Shown: in pieces, positions 44,238 through 52,669 of the stretch | Layout of the letters: each line of letters opens with the position of its first letter | Numbering within the stretch: the first letter of the stretch is position 1 | DNA from: Rhodospirillales bacterium | GTDB lineage: Bacteria; Pseudomonadota; Alphaproteobacteria; Rhodospirillales; Thalassospiraceae | Assembly (NCBI GenBank): GCA_019634165.1 | Contig: JAHQVT010000012.1 | Span: 419,342-483,341 of the forward strand | DNA length: 64,000 nucleotides | Direction of reading: 5' to 3' | The notes under the pieces: generated by a model | The model's input: only the letters and a program-made list of their open reading frames with translations | What the model was told of the DNA's origin: nothing | Database searches by the model: none | Position numbers and translations under genes: made by a program

Positions 44238-45089
44238 ATGAAAGCTAAACTGCTTGCCGTTGTTTCCGCCGCCGCATTTTTGAGCGCGTGCGCAAATATG
44301 AACATTCCCGGGGTACGTGATATGGCCGACGAAGGTTCGGCTTTTGATGCGGCCCTTCATCAGAATTACGCTGACCTTGCCCAGGCTGAGTACGACGAAG
44401 CCGATTGGGCTGATGCGCGTTACTTCACCAGTCGTTCTAAAATGGCTGCGATGAGCCAGGACACTGGTCCGCAGATGATTTCCGATCGTACCCTGCCAGA
44501 AGGCACGAGCAGTGAAGTTGAAGTGGCACGTAGCGATCTGATGGCTGCTTTTGATGCAGGCGGACGTGAGAAGGCAGCTTCTGCTGCTGCACGCGCCCAG
44601 TCGAGCTTCGATTGCTGGTTGCAGGAACTTGAAGAAAACATTCAGCAAGAAGACATCGATAATTGCCGTGCTGCCTTCTATCAGGCACTGGCAATTGTTC
44701 AGGCTGAGCTTGAAACAGACGAAATGCCAAAAGCAATGCCGATGGCAATGCCTGTTCCGATGAATGTCTATTTCGGCTTTGACAGTGCCGCTGTTGATGG
44801 CAAGGCAATGTCGGTTGTTGATGGTATCGTCGAGGCATATGCTAAGTACGAACCAAAAATGATCAGCTTGGTTGCCTATGCTGACCGTGCAGGCGATGCG
44901 CTGTATAATGACATTCTGGCAAAATCGCGTGTCGATGCAGTGGTCAAAGCGCTTCGTGCCGGTGGTGTTCCTGCAAGCAAGCTTGCAATCAGCATCAACG
45001 GTGAGGCAAATGTTCCGGTTTCAACCGATGACGGTGTTGCCGAACAGGGCAACCGCGTTGTGACGGTTACTTTCGAAGACGGCATGTAA
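44238..45089 (+). CDS. OmpA-family lipoprotein
   Basis: A 283-residue lipoprotein. The lipobox LSAC puts the acylated cysteine at about residue 18. A helical region of about 120 residues follows, with two cysteines (SFDCWLQEL and IDNCRAAF) that could form a disulfide. The C-terminal OmpA domain (about 175-283) has MNVYFGFDSAAVDGKAMSVVDGIVEAYAKY, LVAYADRAGDALYNDILAKSRVDAVVKAL and NRVVTVTF, and should bind peptidoglycan. The acidic residue usual in the first loop is conserved. AAGGAG lies eight bases before the ATG, preceded by a strong hairpin. A small membrane protein gene follows by 30 bases. Confidence 0.9.
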   Translation: MKAKLLAVVSAAAFLSACANMNIPGVRDMADEGSAFDAALHQNYADLAQAEYDEADWADARYFTSRSKMAAMSQDTGPQMISDRTLPEGTSSEVEVARSDLMAAFDAGGREKAASAAARAQSSFDCWLQELEENIQQEDIDNCRAAFYQALAIVQAELETDEMPKAMPMAMPVPMNVYFGFDSAAVDGKAMSVVDGIVEAYAKYEPKMISLVAYADRAGDALYNDILAKSRVDAVVKALRAGGVPASKLAISINGEANVPVSTDDGVAEQGNRVVTVTFEDGM

Positions 45090-45119
45090 GCGCGTCGAAT
45101 TAATAAGGGGAATTCATCC

Positions 45120-45317
45120 ATGCGTTTGTTGATCGCACTTCTTCTGCCATGGCTGCTGTTCTTTACCATTGGGCGGCCTATTGCAGGTGTCATCTGCTTG
45201 ATTTTGCAGATAACGCTCGTTGGTTGGGTTCCGGCTGCGATTTGGGCTGTTTATTCGCTGAGTCAGTACAATACTGACAAGAAAATCAGCGGAGCATTGG
45301 GCGGTGGTGAAGGATAA
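45120..45317 (+). CDS. Small YqaE/Pmp3-family-like membrane protein
   Basis: A 65-residue protein with two hydrophobic segments: LLIALLLPWLLFF and VICLILQITLVGWVPAAIWAVYSL, the latter with the GW(I/V)P turn seen in YqaE/Pmp3 proteins. GGGGA precedes the ATG. It is the second gene of the OmpA-like lipoprotein unit and ends in a strong terminator. The family acts in membrane potential or stress tolerance in yeast and plants; the bacterial role is uncertain. Confidence 0.75.
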   Translation: MRLLIALLLPWLLFFTIGRPIAGVICLILQITLVGWVPAAIWAVYSLSQYNTDKKISGALGGGEG

Positions 45318-45363
45318 CTGACCGCCTTGATGCCCTAATTACAGTTACCAATACCTAAATAGA

Positions 45364-45395
45364 GAAGGCAGGCTTTCGGGCCTGCCTTCTTTTTT
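45364..45395 (+). terminator. Rho-independent terminator after the small membrane protein gene
   Basis: A 10-base perfect stem GAAGGCAGGC / GCCTGCCTTC with a six-base loop and six T residues. Confidence 0.92.
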
Positions 45396-45414
45396 AGTGA
45401 GATTTTGAATTCGG

Positions 45415-45645
45415 TTATCTTAGATGGCGGCGGACACCACCGACAAAGCGGGCAATTAACCGGGATATGATGAACCGTGTCAGGATAAAACTGGTAAATC
45501 CGAAAACAGTTGGCCAATACCATGCATCAATTTCCGGTCGCGTACTTTGCTCCACCAAGCCATACACGATAGCGGCAATTGCTGCTGCGCCGATGAAAGC
45601 GGTTTTTCGTCGATAGCGCGCAATAAAGGGGCCGAGAAACCACAT
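45415..45645 (-). CDS. Small membrane protein downstream of dgt
   Basis: A 76-residue protein with two hydrophobic helices (about residues 15-31 and 43-62) and basic ends. Its start lies three bases after the dgt stop, which suggests translational coupling. I do not recognise a family. Confidence 0.55.
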   Translation of the reverse strand: MWFLGPFIARYRRKTAFIGAAAIAAIVYGLVEQSTRPEIDAWYWPTVFGFTSFILTRFIISRLIARFVGGVRRHLR

Positions 45646-45648
45646 TGA

Positions 45649-46983
45649 TCAATGCTGCCCACCGCCGATGTCGCGGGCCAGTCGGGCGGCAAAATCATCG
45701 GTCATGCCTGATACGTAATCAAGAATCACAAGATACAAATCATAAAGTGGTGCGCCTATGACCATGGCGTCTTTGCCGATCAATTCGCGCACGCGTCCCG
45801 CGCGATAGGGGATGTCTGATTCTGACTTGGCGTGATGTACTTCAAGTGCGGTTTTACAGAATGTATCAAGCAGGGTTTCAAGATGGGCGAAGGCACCGAC
45901 TTCTATCTGGACTTTGCGACGGTTCAGGATGATTTGTTTTTCGGAGAATGATTTGGCGGTGGTAATCAATTCATTATAAGGGCCGGTCGCGCAGGCCAGA
46001 AGATCACCTTTCCACTCGCCTGCCAAAAGGGCGTCCTCATTGGCGACAAAGGCATCAACCAGCGCATCCAAAAGGCCGCTCATGATCTTACCCCGCAGGA
46101 AGGAAATCTTGCGGCTGATATTGGGTTCGCGGGCGTACTCCGCTGGAAGGTCATCAGAGATGCAAGGCAGAAGCATTTCTTCAAGGATTTTGAAGTCAAC
46201 AAGCTCCAACTCGACCCCATCTTCGATGTCGATCAGTGCATAGCAAACGTCATCTGCGGCTTCGACCAGATAGACCAGCGGATGGCGGCAAAACGCCTGA
46301 TCGGCGGTGCGGATAAGGCCGGTGGCATCGGCGACTTCTTCAAGAAGGCCAAATTCCTTTTGAAAGGCACCGAACTTCATCTTCTGCGGGAAGGGGCTTC
46401 CCGATGCCGACCACGGATATTTCAGGAAACTTGCCAAGGTGGCATAAGTCAGCCGCATGCCGCCGTCATACAGACCGGTCCGTTTGTTTACCAAAAGGCG
46501 GAAACCCTGCGCATTGCCTTCATAGGTAATAAGATCGGCAAACTGTTCGGGCGTCAGGCTTTCGGTAAATTCAGGGGCGGCATCGACAAACCATTGGCGG
46601 ATGGCATATTCCCCGGCATGACCAAAGGGCGGATTGCCAATGTCGTGTGACAATGCCGCAGCTTGAACGATAGCGGCCATGTGATCGGGCTCAATCGTAT
46701 CGGGCAGGCTTCCCTTTTCTTGCAGGCGATGCCCGACCATCAAGCCAAGGGATCGGCCAATGCATGATACTTCCAGGCTGTGGGTCAGGCGGGTATGGAC
46801 ATTGTCATTTTCCGGCAGTGGATGGACCTGTGTTTTACGTTGCAGACGCCGAAACGCAGCCGAGAAAATGATCCGGTCATAATCCTTGTGAAAGTCCGAT
46901 CGGCCAAATTCGCCAACACTTGAATGACGGGTGCCAAGGCGCGCAGGTGACAGCAGTTTTTGCCAGTTCATCATCGCAGTCAT
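45649..46983 (-). CDS. dgt: Deoxyguanosinetriphosphate triphosphohydrolase-like protein
   Basis: A 444-residue HD-domain protein. RRLQRKTQVHPLPENDNVHTRLTHSLEVSCIGRSLG and ALSHDIGNPPFGHAGE contain the metal-binding His/Asp pair, and the C-terminal part VYLVEAADDVCYALIDIEDGVEL is typical. Such enzymes cut dNTPs to nucleoside and tripolyphosphate and set the dNTP pool; preferred substrate varies. The ATG at 46983 is chosen; earlier in-frame starts (ATG at 47025 and TTG at 47043) lack better sites. A small membrane protein gene is coupled downstream. Confidence 0.92.
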   Translation of the reverse strand: MTAMMNWQKLLSPARLGTRHSSVGEFGRSDFHKDYDRIIFSAAFRRLQRKTQVHPLPENDNVHTRLTHSLEVSCIGRSLGLMVGHRLQEKGSLPDTIEPDHMAAIVQAAALSHDIGNPPFGHAGEYAIRQWFVDAAPEFTESLTPEQFADLITYEGNAQGFRLLVNKRTGLYDGGMRLTYATLASFLKYPWSASGSPFPQKMKFGAFQKEFGLLEEVADATGLIRTADQAFCRHPLVYLVEAADDVCYALIDIEDGVELELVDFKILEEMLLPCISDDLPAEYAREPNISRKISFLRGKIMSGLLDALVDAFVANEDALLAGEWKGDLLACATGPYNELITTAKSFSEKQIILNRRKVQIEVGAFAHLETLLDTFCKTALEVHHAKSESDIPYRAGRVRELIGKDAMVIGAPLYDLYLVILDYVSGMTDDFAARLARDIGGGQH

Positions 46984-47122
46984 CGTGTTTTGGGCCTTCC
47001 CGCCGGGTTCTACAAGGTCGTGCATTTGGCTAGGTCCGATCAATGGGGCCTGACCCTAGCATGTAGTGTCTTTATGCCTGCTGTTGGTAAATAAGCATTT
47101 TAAATTTTGCACAAAGGTAAAA

Positions 47123-47154
47123 GAAAACGGCGCATCTGATGATACGCCGTTTTC
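47123..47154 (-). terminator. Rho-independent terminator of htpG
   Basis: A 10-base stem GAAAACGGCG / CGCCGTTTTC with a T-rich stretch (TTTTCTTTTACC) after it on the minus strand. It lies just past the htpG stop codon. Confidence 0.85.
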
Positions 47155-47180
47155 AAAGTTTCACAGAGTGTGGTCTGGGT

Positions 47181-49061
47181 TTATGCACCCAAGCCCTTTT
47201 CCATGATCAGATCAAGACGCCGCGCAAAGCTGACCGGGTCTGGCAGGGCTTCGCCTTCGAGAATGCGGGCCTGATCAAGCAAAAGCAGGGCCGCGTCATG
47301 AAGGATCGGTGCCTTGGCATCGGTGATAGCAATTTCTGAGAGCTTTTTGATCAAGCTGTGCTTTGGATTGATTTCCAAAATGCGCGGGCTGACCTGATCA
47401 ACACGATTGTGTTGTTTCATCATGCGTTCCATCCGCAAATCCATGCCCATTTCATCGGCAATCAGACAGCAGGCGGAATTGGTCAGACGATCAGATTCAC
47501 GGACATCTTTGATGTCTGTGCCAAGTGCGATCTTGATTGATGCGATCAAGGCATCGACGGATGCATCACTTGCCGCATCATCTTTTTTATCGTCCTTGGC
47601 ATCGTCTTTGTCATCGGATTTGACCTCGTTGAGGTCGGCACCGCCACGGGTCACAGATTTGAAGTCCTTTTCGTCGAACTGGCCGACGGAAGGCATCCAA
47701 AATTCATCAACCGGATCGGTCAGAAGCAGTACCTCGATACCCTTGGCGGCAAAGCCTTCAAGTTGGGGGCTGCGTTTAAGCGCATCGACGTCTTCGCCAC
47801 TGATGTAATAGATGGCCTTCTGGCCTTCTTTCATGCGTTCGACATAGTCGGCAAGTGTCGTCCAGCCGTCACCCTTGGTCGAGCGGAACTTGGCGATTTT
47901 CAAGATACGGTCACGGTTTGACTGATCTTCATAAAGGCCTTCTTTGACAACGGATCCAAAGGTATCCCAGAAGGTTTCAAACCCTTCGACGTCCTTTTTC
48001 GCAGCCGTTTCAAGTTCGGAGAGAACCTTTTTGGTCAGGCCGTTTTTGATTTTGGTCAGAACCGGATTGTGCTGCAACATCTCGCGCGAGACATTCAGCG
48101 GAAGGTCCTGGCTATCAACAACACCGGACACAAAACGAAGCCACGGTGGCAACAGGTCATCAGCGCCTTCGGTGATGAAGACCTTGCGGACATAAAGTTT
48201 CAGATGACCTTTGCGCTGCGGATCATAAAGATCAAACGGGCGCATGGTCGGAAGATACAGAAGGCCGGTATATTCAATCGCACCTTCTGCCCGATAATGG
48301 ATGGTTTTCCACGGATCGTCGAAGGCGTGGGAATTCTGTTTGTAGAATTCGTTGTATTGTTCGTCGGTGATATCGCTTTTCGAACGGGTCCAAAGGGCGG
48401 ATGCCGCATTCAATGTTTCATCCCCGTCACCCTTCATCAGGACAACCGGAATGCTGATATGATCGGAATAGGTTTTGACGATATGGCGCAGGCGGTGTTC
48501 GTCGGTGAATTCTTTGAATTCGTCCGTCAGATGCAGAGTGATCTGCGTTCCGCGGGTTTCCATTTCGGCCTCGGCGATGGTGTATTCACCTTTGCCGTCT
48601 GATGACCATTTCCATGCCTGATCTTCGCCAGCCTTTTTGCTAATCACGTCAACTTTGCTTGCCACCATAAAGGCGGAATAGAAACCGACACCAAATTGAC
48701 CAATCAGGTCAACATCCTTGGCGTTCTCCGATTTCGATGCAGCTTCAAGAAACTTGGCTGTTCCCGAATTGGCGATGGTGCCAAGGTTTTCGATCAAGTC
48801 TTCCTTGTTCATCCCGATCCCATTATCGGCAATCGTCAGAACATTGCGGACGTTATCTGTAAGCAGGCGGACCTTGAATTCAGCATCCCCAGCGAGCAGT
48901 TCCGGTTTGGCAATCGCTTCATAGCGCAGCTTGTCGCACGCATCAGAAGCGTTGGAGATCAGCTCGCGCAGGAAGATGTCCTTGTTGGAATAAAGTGAAT
49001 GGACAACGATATCGAGCAGTCGGCTAACCTCAGCCTCGAACCGCATTTTTTCTTCCGTCAT
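47181..49061 (-). CDS. htpG: Molecular chaperone HtpG (Hsp90)
   Basis: A 626-residue Hsp90, the normal length. The ATPase domain has ELISNASDACDKLRY, NVLTIADNGIGM, IGQFGVGFYSAFMVA and the middle domain has VSREMLQHNPVL; the C-terminal part contains an acidic lysine-rich insert (KSDDKDDAKDDKKDD) before the dimerisation helices. It is an ATP-dependent chaperone for folding client proteins under stress. AGGAG lies further upstream and AAGAGG immediately before the ATG. I looked for a sigma-32 promoter and found no convincing match. Confidence 0.97.
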   Translation of the reverse strand: MTEEKMRFEAEVSRLLDIVVHSLYSNKDIFLRELISNASDACDKLRYEAIAKPELLAGDAEFKVRLLTDNVRNVLTIADNGIGMNKEDLIENLGTIANSGTAKFLEAASKSENAKDVDLIGQFGVGFYSAFMVASKVDVISKKAGEDQAWKWSSDGKGEYTIAEAEMETRGTQITLHLTDEFKEFTDEHRLRHIVKTYSDHISIPVVLMKGDGDETLNAASALWTRSKSDITDEQYNEFYKQNSHAFDDPWKTIHYRAEGAIEYTGLLYLPTMRPFDLYDPQRKGHLKLYVRKVFITEGADDLLPPWLRFVSGVVDSQDLPLNVSREMLQHNPVLTKIKNGLTKKVLSELETAAKKDVEGFETFWDTFGSVVKEGLYEDQSNRDRILKIAKFRSTKGDGWTTLADYVERMKEGQKAIYYISGEDVDALKRSPQLEGFAAKGIEVLLLTDPVDEFWMPSVGQFDEKDFKSVTRGGADLNEVKSDDKDDAKDDKKDDAASDASVDALIASIKIALGTDIKDVRESDRLTNSACCLIADEMGMDLRMERMMKQHNRVDQVSPRILEINPKHSLIKKLSEIAITDAKAPILHDAALLLLDQARILEGEALPDPVSFARRLDLIMEKGLGA

Positions 49062-49263
49062 GACCTCTTTTTTCTCCTGTCTTTCAAATGTTTACTGGTC
49101 TTCCCCGTTATCGGCAGAAGGTTCAGTAACTCAACGGGTTAAAGTGTTTACCGCGCTTGATATGCGTCAACGCACCTTGCAGCGCAAGTCCTGTATCCTA
49201 AGTATAAATATAGACGGTTTTTTAGAAGGGTGGGCAAACCATATAATAAGCCCGCCTGAATGT

Positions 49264-49311
49264 CCCGGACGCCAAGGCGTCGGGGTGAAACGGCAGGGTG
49301 CAATGCCCTGC
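49264..49311 (+). promoter_or_regulatory. Two hairpins in the leader of the hpf-type gene
   Basis: A 10-base stem with one mismatch and a very short loop (49264-49285) is followed by a six-base stem GCAGGG/CCCTGC (49293-49311). Both sit between the likely promoter and the AGGAGG ribosome site of the ribosome-associated protein gene. Confidence 0.4.
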
Positions 49312-49346
49312 TTTGCGTCCAAGGCTTTATAACAGGAGGCCCTATC

Positions 49347-49673
49347 ATGAAGGTTCCCGTTCAAATCACCTACCGTGATGTTGATCAGTCTGATGCGCTG
49401 GATGAGCGTATCCGTTTCAAGGTGCAAAAACTGGAAGAAACCTTCGATCGCATGACAAGTTGTCATGTTGTGGTGGAACGTCCGCATGCTTCTCATAACC
49501 ATGGAAACCGCTTTGCCGTGCATTTCGGCATTAACGTGCCGGGCAAGGAAATTATGGTGAAGCGCGACAGTGCCGATCACGCTCATGAAGACGTGTATGT
49601 CGCACTTAAAAACAGTTTTCAGGCTGCGCGTCGGCAGCTCAAGGAATACGCAGACAAGATGCGTAACCACTAA
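49347..49673 (+). CDS. Short HPF/RaiA-family ribosome-associated protein
   Basis: A 108-residue protein with the fold of hibernation promoting factor: VPVQITYRDVDQSDALDERIRFKVQKLEETFDRMTSCHVVVERPHASH followed by NRFAVHFGINVPGKEIMVKRD and a closing helix (HEDVYVALKNSFQAARRQLKEYAD). It lacks the C-terminal extension of long HPF and is probably the short form that helps keep ribosomes inactive in stationary phase. It carries a strong AGGAGG ribosome binding site. A clear terminator follows. Confidence 0.88.
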   Translation: MKVPVQITYRDVDQSDALDERIRFKVQKLEETFDRMTSCHVVVERPHASHNHGNRFAVHFGINVPGKEIMVKRDSADHAHEDVYVALKNSFQAARRQLKEYADKMRNH

Positions 49674-49699
49674 GACCCCTGTTGAGGGTTAAAAACAAG

Positions 49700-49727
49700 C
49701 GGGGCGACCAATTGGTCGCCCCGTTTT
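49700..49727 (+). terminator. Rho-independent terminator after the ribosome-associated protein gene
   Basis: A perfect 12-base palindromic stem (49700-49711 with 49712-49723) followed by TTTT. It is also near the end of the convergent reductase gene. Confidence 0.8.
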
Positions 49728-49774
49728 GCGTTTGCTTTATTTTCAAGATGGCGCAAGGGGGAACTGTTAGGGGC

Positions 49775-50359
49775 TTACGAAGCAATGGCGTCAGGAAGTT
49801 GATGTTGGGGATAACGGGCTTCGCGAAGGGCATCTGCCCACCATTTCAAATCAGTGGTCATATGGTGAAGGGCGGCATTGGTGCTTTTTTCGTCTATCGG
49901 GTTGCCAGTATCGTCAAACCGATCCCATGCATTGGCAAAACTCACCACATCGCGCATGGTCACCACATGAAGTTCGGCAAACACCAGACGCAACTGTTCA
50001 ACCGCGCGCAATCCACCTGACATCCCACCATAAGAGACAAAGGCAAGCGGTTTACGTTTCCACTGTGCTTTGGCGGCATCAATCAGGAGCTTTAGCTCGC
50101 CTGTGAAGCTGTGATTATATTCCGGTGTGACGATGATAAAGGCGTCGGCATCGGCAAGTGCGGCATGAAGTTCCTGAACAGCGGGGTGTTCAGGGCCGGT
50201 ATTGGCGGCAGGCAAATTCAGAACGGCGGGGTCAATCGTATCAACCGTGATTTCGCGATCAGTTTTAAGCGTCCTTACCACCCAACTTGCCACGGTGTCA
50301 CAAAAACGGCCTTCACGGGCGCTGCCATAGATGACGGCGACATTGAATGTTTCTTTCAT
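49775..50359 (-). CDS. NADPH-dependent FMN reductase family protein
   Basis: A 194-residue flavodoxin-fold reductase. VAVIYGSAREGRFCDTVASWVV binds the FMN phosphate and the VTPEYNHSFTGELKLLIDAAKAQWKRKPLAFVSYGG segment is the hallmark of the family (PEYN.S.pg.LKna.D). The ATG at 50359 follows AAGGAG by eight bases. It is divergent from soxR, and a SoxR box with -35 and -10 elements overlaps its promoter, so it should be induced by redox-cycling drugs or superoxide. It probably reduces quinones or supports redox balance. Confidence 0.92.
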   Translation of the reverse strand: MKETFNVAVIYGSAREGRFCDTVASWVVRTLKTDREITVDTIDPAVLNLPAANTGPEHPAVQELHAALADADAFIIVTPEYNHSFTGELKLLIDAAKAQWKRKPLAFVSYGGMSGGLRAVEQLRLVFAELHVVTMRDVVSFANAWDRFDDTGNPIDEKSTNAALHHMTTDLKWWADALREARYPQHQLPDAIAS

Positions 50360-50397
50360 GGCTTTGGCTCCTTGATAATTTCGGTGCAATGGGTAAA

Positions 50398-50428
50398 GGT
50401 CTAAAACCTCAAGCAATGTTAAGGTCAA
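50398..50428 (-). promoter_or_regulatory. SoxR-controlled promoter of the flavin reductase
   Basis: The SoxR box at 50406-50425 reads ACCTCAAGCAATGTTAAGGT. On the minus strand it is flanked by a -35 TTGACC (50423-50428) and a -10 TAGACC (50398-50403), with a 19-base spacer, the long spacing expected of MerR-family activated promoters. Confidence 0.85.
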
Positions 50429-50473
50429 GCGCAAGTTTTTGCGTTTGTGGCGAGACGGGGAGGGAGAAAGAAG

Positions 50474-50935
50474 ATGGCAGGAACGAGCGTTTTACAGCGG
50501 TATTTAAGTGTTGGGGACGTCGCGCGCCGGTGTGGCATCGCGGTGTCTGCGGTCCATTTTTATGAACGCAAAGGGCTGATCAGTTCGATCCGAACCGATG
50601 GCAACCAACGCCGATTTCATCGCGGGGTTTTGCGCAAACTCGCAATTATCAAGGTCGCCCAAAAAACGGGTATCCCGTTGTCAGAGATCGGCGATGCGTT
50701 TGACAAATTACCACCCAATACCGTGCCCACGGCCAAGGATTGGGCAAAACTGTCATCGCAATGGCGGGACGATCTTAATGAACGGATAGACCAGCTTACC
50801 CGTCTTCGGGATCAGCTTGGTGACTGCATCGGGTGTGGGTGTTTGTCGATTTCAGATTGCCCGTTGCGTAACCCGGCCGATGCACTGTCTGAGCAGGGCG
50901 CAGGTGCCAGATTGCTGGAACCAGTCTCTGATTGA
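50474..50935 (+). CDS. soxR: Redox-sensing MerR-family activator SoxR
   Basis: A 153-residue regulator. The MerR winged helix is [40 protein letters not shown]; the [2Fe-2S] cluster cysteines are in [13 protein letters not shown] near residue 119. Oxidation of this cluster activates transcription in SoxR proteins. The ATG at 50474 follows GGAGAAAG. It is divergent from an FMN reductase gene carrying a SoxR box, and in proteobacteria without soxS such direct targets are the rule. Confidence 0.96.
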   Translation: MAGTSVLQRYLSVGDVARRCGIAVSAVHFYERKGLISSIRTDGNQRRFHRGVLRKLAIIKVAQKTGIPLSEIGDAFDKLPPNTVPTAKDWAKLSSQWRDDLNERIDQLTRLRDQLGDCIGCGCLSISDCPLRNPADALSEQGAGARLLEPVSD

Positions 50936-50944
50936 CTTGAAAAG

Positions 50945-52084
50945 TTACTTTTTGATTTGGCAACAGTCTGTACCAGAACCCGGACCCCACTTGTAGGTAT
51001 GGGACCAGTTGGAAATTGCTGCGTCAAGAATTGGAAAGCAATCGGGAGCAGAGGCATTCAAACGCGTGAAATACTTGCTGTTAAAGTCTGTGAGACTTCC
51101 TGCGCATTCCAGTTTGTCCTCTGGGTCGATCACCGTGATGATTTCATAAAATGAATGGTTGTCATAAGGGCTAGAAAGAGCGCAGGCACAAAGGGCTGCC
51201 GAAAAGACCTTGATGTTCGTTTCGAATGTTGGGTCTATCGGTTTGGTCGCGCCAGTGCGGACAAGGTTTGAAACTAATCCCCAAAACCGCTTGGTGGTTC
51301 CGCTTGGACCTGAAAGCAAGCCAAGTTTATTTGCAATTGCGCCACCGAAATAATGCGCTGCCGATCCGGGCGGACTTTCAACGACAAGTTGGTTCATCAA
51401 ATATCCGCGAATAAACAGTTCGCCGTTGACTTGGCGCTGAATTATCGGATTTGAGGTTCCTGATCCCGCGATGCATTTCAATAAATCAAGCCGCGAGAAT
51501 TTCCCGTTTGAATCCGATGTCTGCGGTGCGGCGTTGTACCAGCTCTCAATCGCTGTGGGCACTGTGGGTTTGTTGGTTTTATCCTTAAAAATCGGATCGC
51601 TGATGTTCTGGCTGATTGATTGGCTAAGAGCAACGTTGGGGTTCCATTTGCCAATCATGTAGGCTTTGATGTGCGCACCCACGCCGCTCCAGTCTTGGCT
51701 CCAAGGCTTTTGGTCAAATTCCACTTTCGGGGTTTGGGCCGCTATTGTGGTGCCAAAAGGTCCTGCAGATATCGCACTGCCATCCAGATTAAGATAGGTA
51801 TCGGTAAAGAACTTTTTACGCGTTGTGCTGCTGTCACCATCTACAAAGCGCGCCAGTTGGAAGAATTTGCCAAGATAATTGCTGTGCTCTTCGGGATTGA
51901 CCCCTGAATAGTTGTGATAGTCGGCTTTCGGCATCAAGGAAGTGATGGCAGGAATGCCTGTGTTTAACAGCTTGGTTGCGAATGAGTTGATGTTTGTCAG
52001 TTTGCGCCAGCTATCAATGGTTGATGTTTCGAGGATGGCCTTGCCAAAGGCCGCTTGATAGTCGGTTGGATCTAGAATCGGCAT
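50945..52084 (-). CDS. Unrecognised protein, second gene of a two-gene unit
   Basis: A 379-residue soluble-looking protein without signal peptide or membrane segments; AAAGGA lies six bases before the ATG. The sequence is rich in Ser, Thr, Asn, Tyr and Trp with several local aromatic patches (DYHNYSGVNPEEHSNYLGKFF, WSQDWSGVGAHIKAYMIGKWN). It has several cysteines, including an adjacent pair in the C-terminal sequence GTDCCQIKK. It matches no family that I know. Its start lies 14 bases after the stop of the 134-residue gene at 52099-52503, so the two probably act together. Confidence 0.7.
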   Translation of the reverse strand: MPILDPTDYQAAFGKAILETSTIDSWRKLTNINSFATKLLNTGIPAITSLMPKADYHNYSGVNPEEHSNYLGKFFQLARFVDGDSSTTRKKFFTDTYLNLDGSAISAGPFGTTIAAQTPKVEFDQKPWSQDWSGVGAHIKAYMIGKWNPNVALSQSISQNISDPIFKDKTNKPTVPTAIESWYNAAPQTSDSNGKFSRLDLLKCIAGSGTSNPIIQRQVNGELFIRGYLMNQLVVESPPGSAAHYFGGAIANKLGLLSGPSGTTKRFWGLVSNLVRTGATKPIDPTFETNIKVFSAALCACALSSPYDNHSFYEIITVIDPEDKLECAGSLTDFNSKYFTRLNASAPDCFPILDAAISNWSHTYKWGPGSGTDCCQIKK

Positions 52085-52098
52085 CGGATTTCCTTTGC

Positions 52099-52503
52099 TT
52101 ATTTTTGTTGGCGATACATGCGCCACTGGCGACGAGGCGCGTCAAATGGGCCGAGGCCGATATTGGGGAGACCGGGCTTGTGTTGATCTATTTTGGGCAT
52201 CAACTCGTTTTCCCATTTGTAGTTCCATTGCCCGTCCGACGGGGGCAAAGAAGGTTTTACATCGGGGTTTTTCGGGTCGATCGGCTTGGTGCTTGCAGTT
52301 GGTTCCCAGACATCTCCGCTCGGATTCAGAACCTGCTCAATGCTTCTTAGTGTCGCTGACGCTCTTCCCGGAGCACTTGCCAGAATCTCGGCAATGGCTT
52401 GCAGTTTGTAAAAGTCCGCCCAGTCCTGAACGGTAGGATCTATGCCGACTGCGGCTTCAGCGGTCGGTGTTGTGGCTGTAACGGGTTTCCTGGGGGTTGG
52501 CAT
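52099..52503 (-). CDS. Unrecognised small protein, first gene of a two-gene unit
   Basis: A 134-residue protein from the ATG at 52503, with AAGGA seven bases upstream. A proline/threonine-rich start (MPTPRKPVTATTPTAEAA) leads to a helix (TVQDWADFYKLQAIAEILASAPGRASATLRSIEQVL), then a proline-rich, aromatic tail (KPSLPPSDGQWNYKWENELMPKID and RRQWRMYRQQK). No family is recognised. It is followed closely by the 379-residue gene. The pair sits between soxR and the helicase gene with no other link to either. Confidence 0.65.
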   Translation of the reverse strand: MPTPRKPVTATTPTAEAAVGIDPTVQDWADFYKLQAIAEILASAPGRASATLRSIEQVLNPSGDVWEPTASTKPIDPKNPDVKPSLPPSDGQWNYKWENELMPKIDQHKPGLPNIGLGPFDAPRRQWRMYRQQK

Positions 52504-52669
52504 CGCTTTGTCCTTGGAGCTGAGGCATATATTGCAAGGACGTTGAACGGTTGGATTTGTGACAATCGCCAGCGGTGTCAGCTTTTCTTGACATTGCGAC
52601 GGTTCACGTGTTGAAAGGCGCAATGATTGCGACAGCCCGGATCATTGGGCTGTCGATTGGAAAAGTTTG

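Noticed and set aside
49062..49200. Possible sigma-32 promoter upstream of htpG
   Set aside because: A TTGAG and a CCGATA-type element can be found, but spacing and match are too weak to call.
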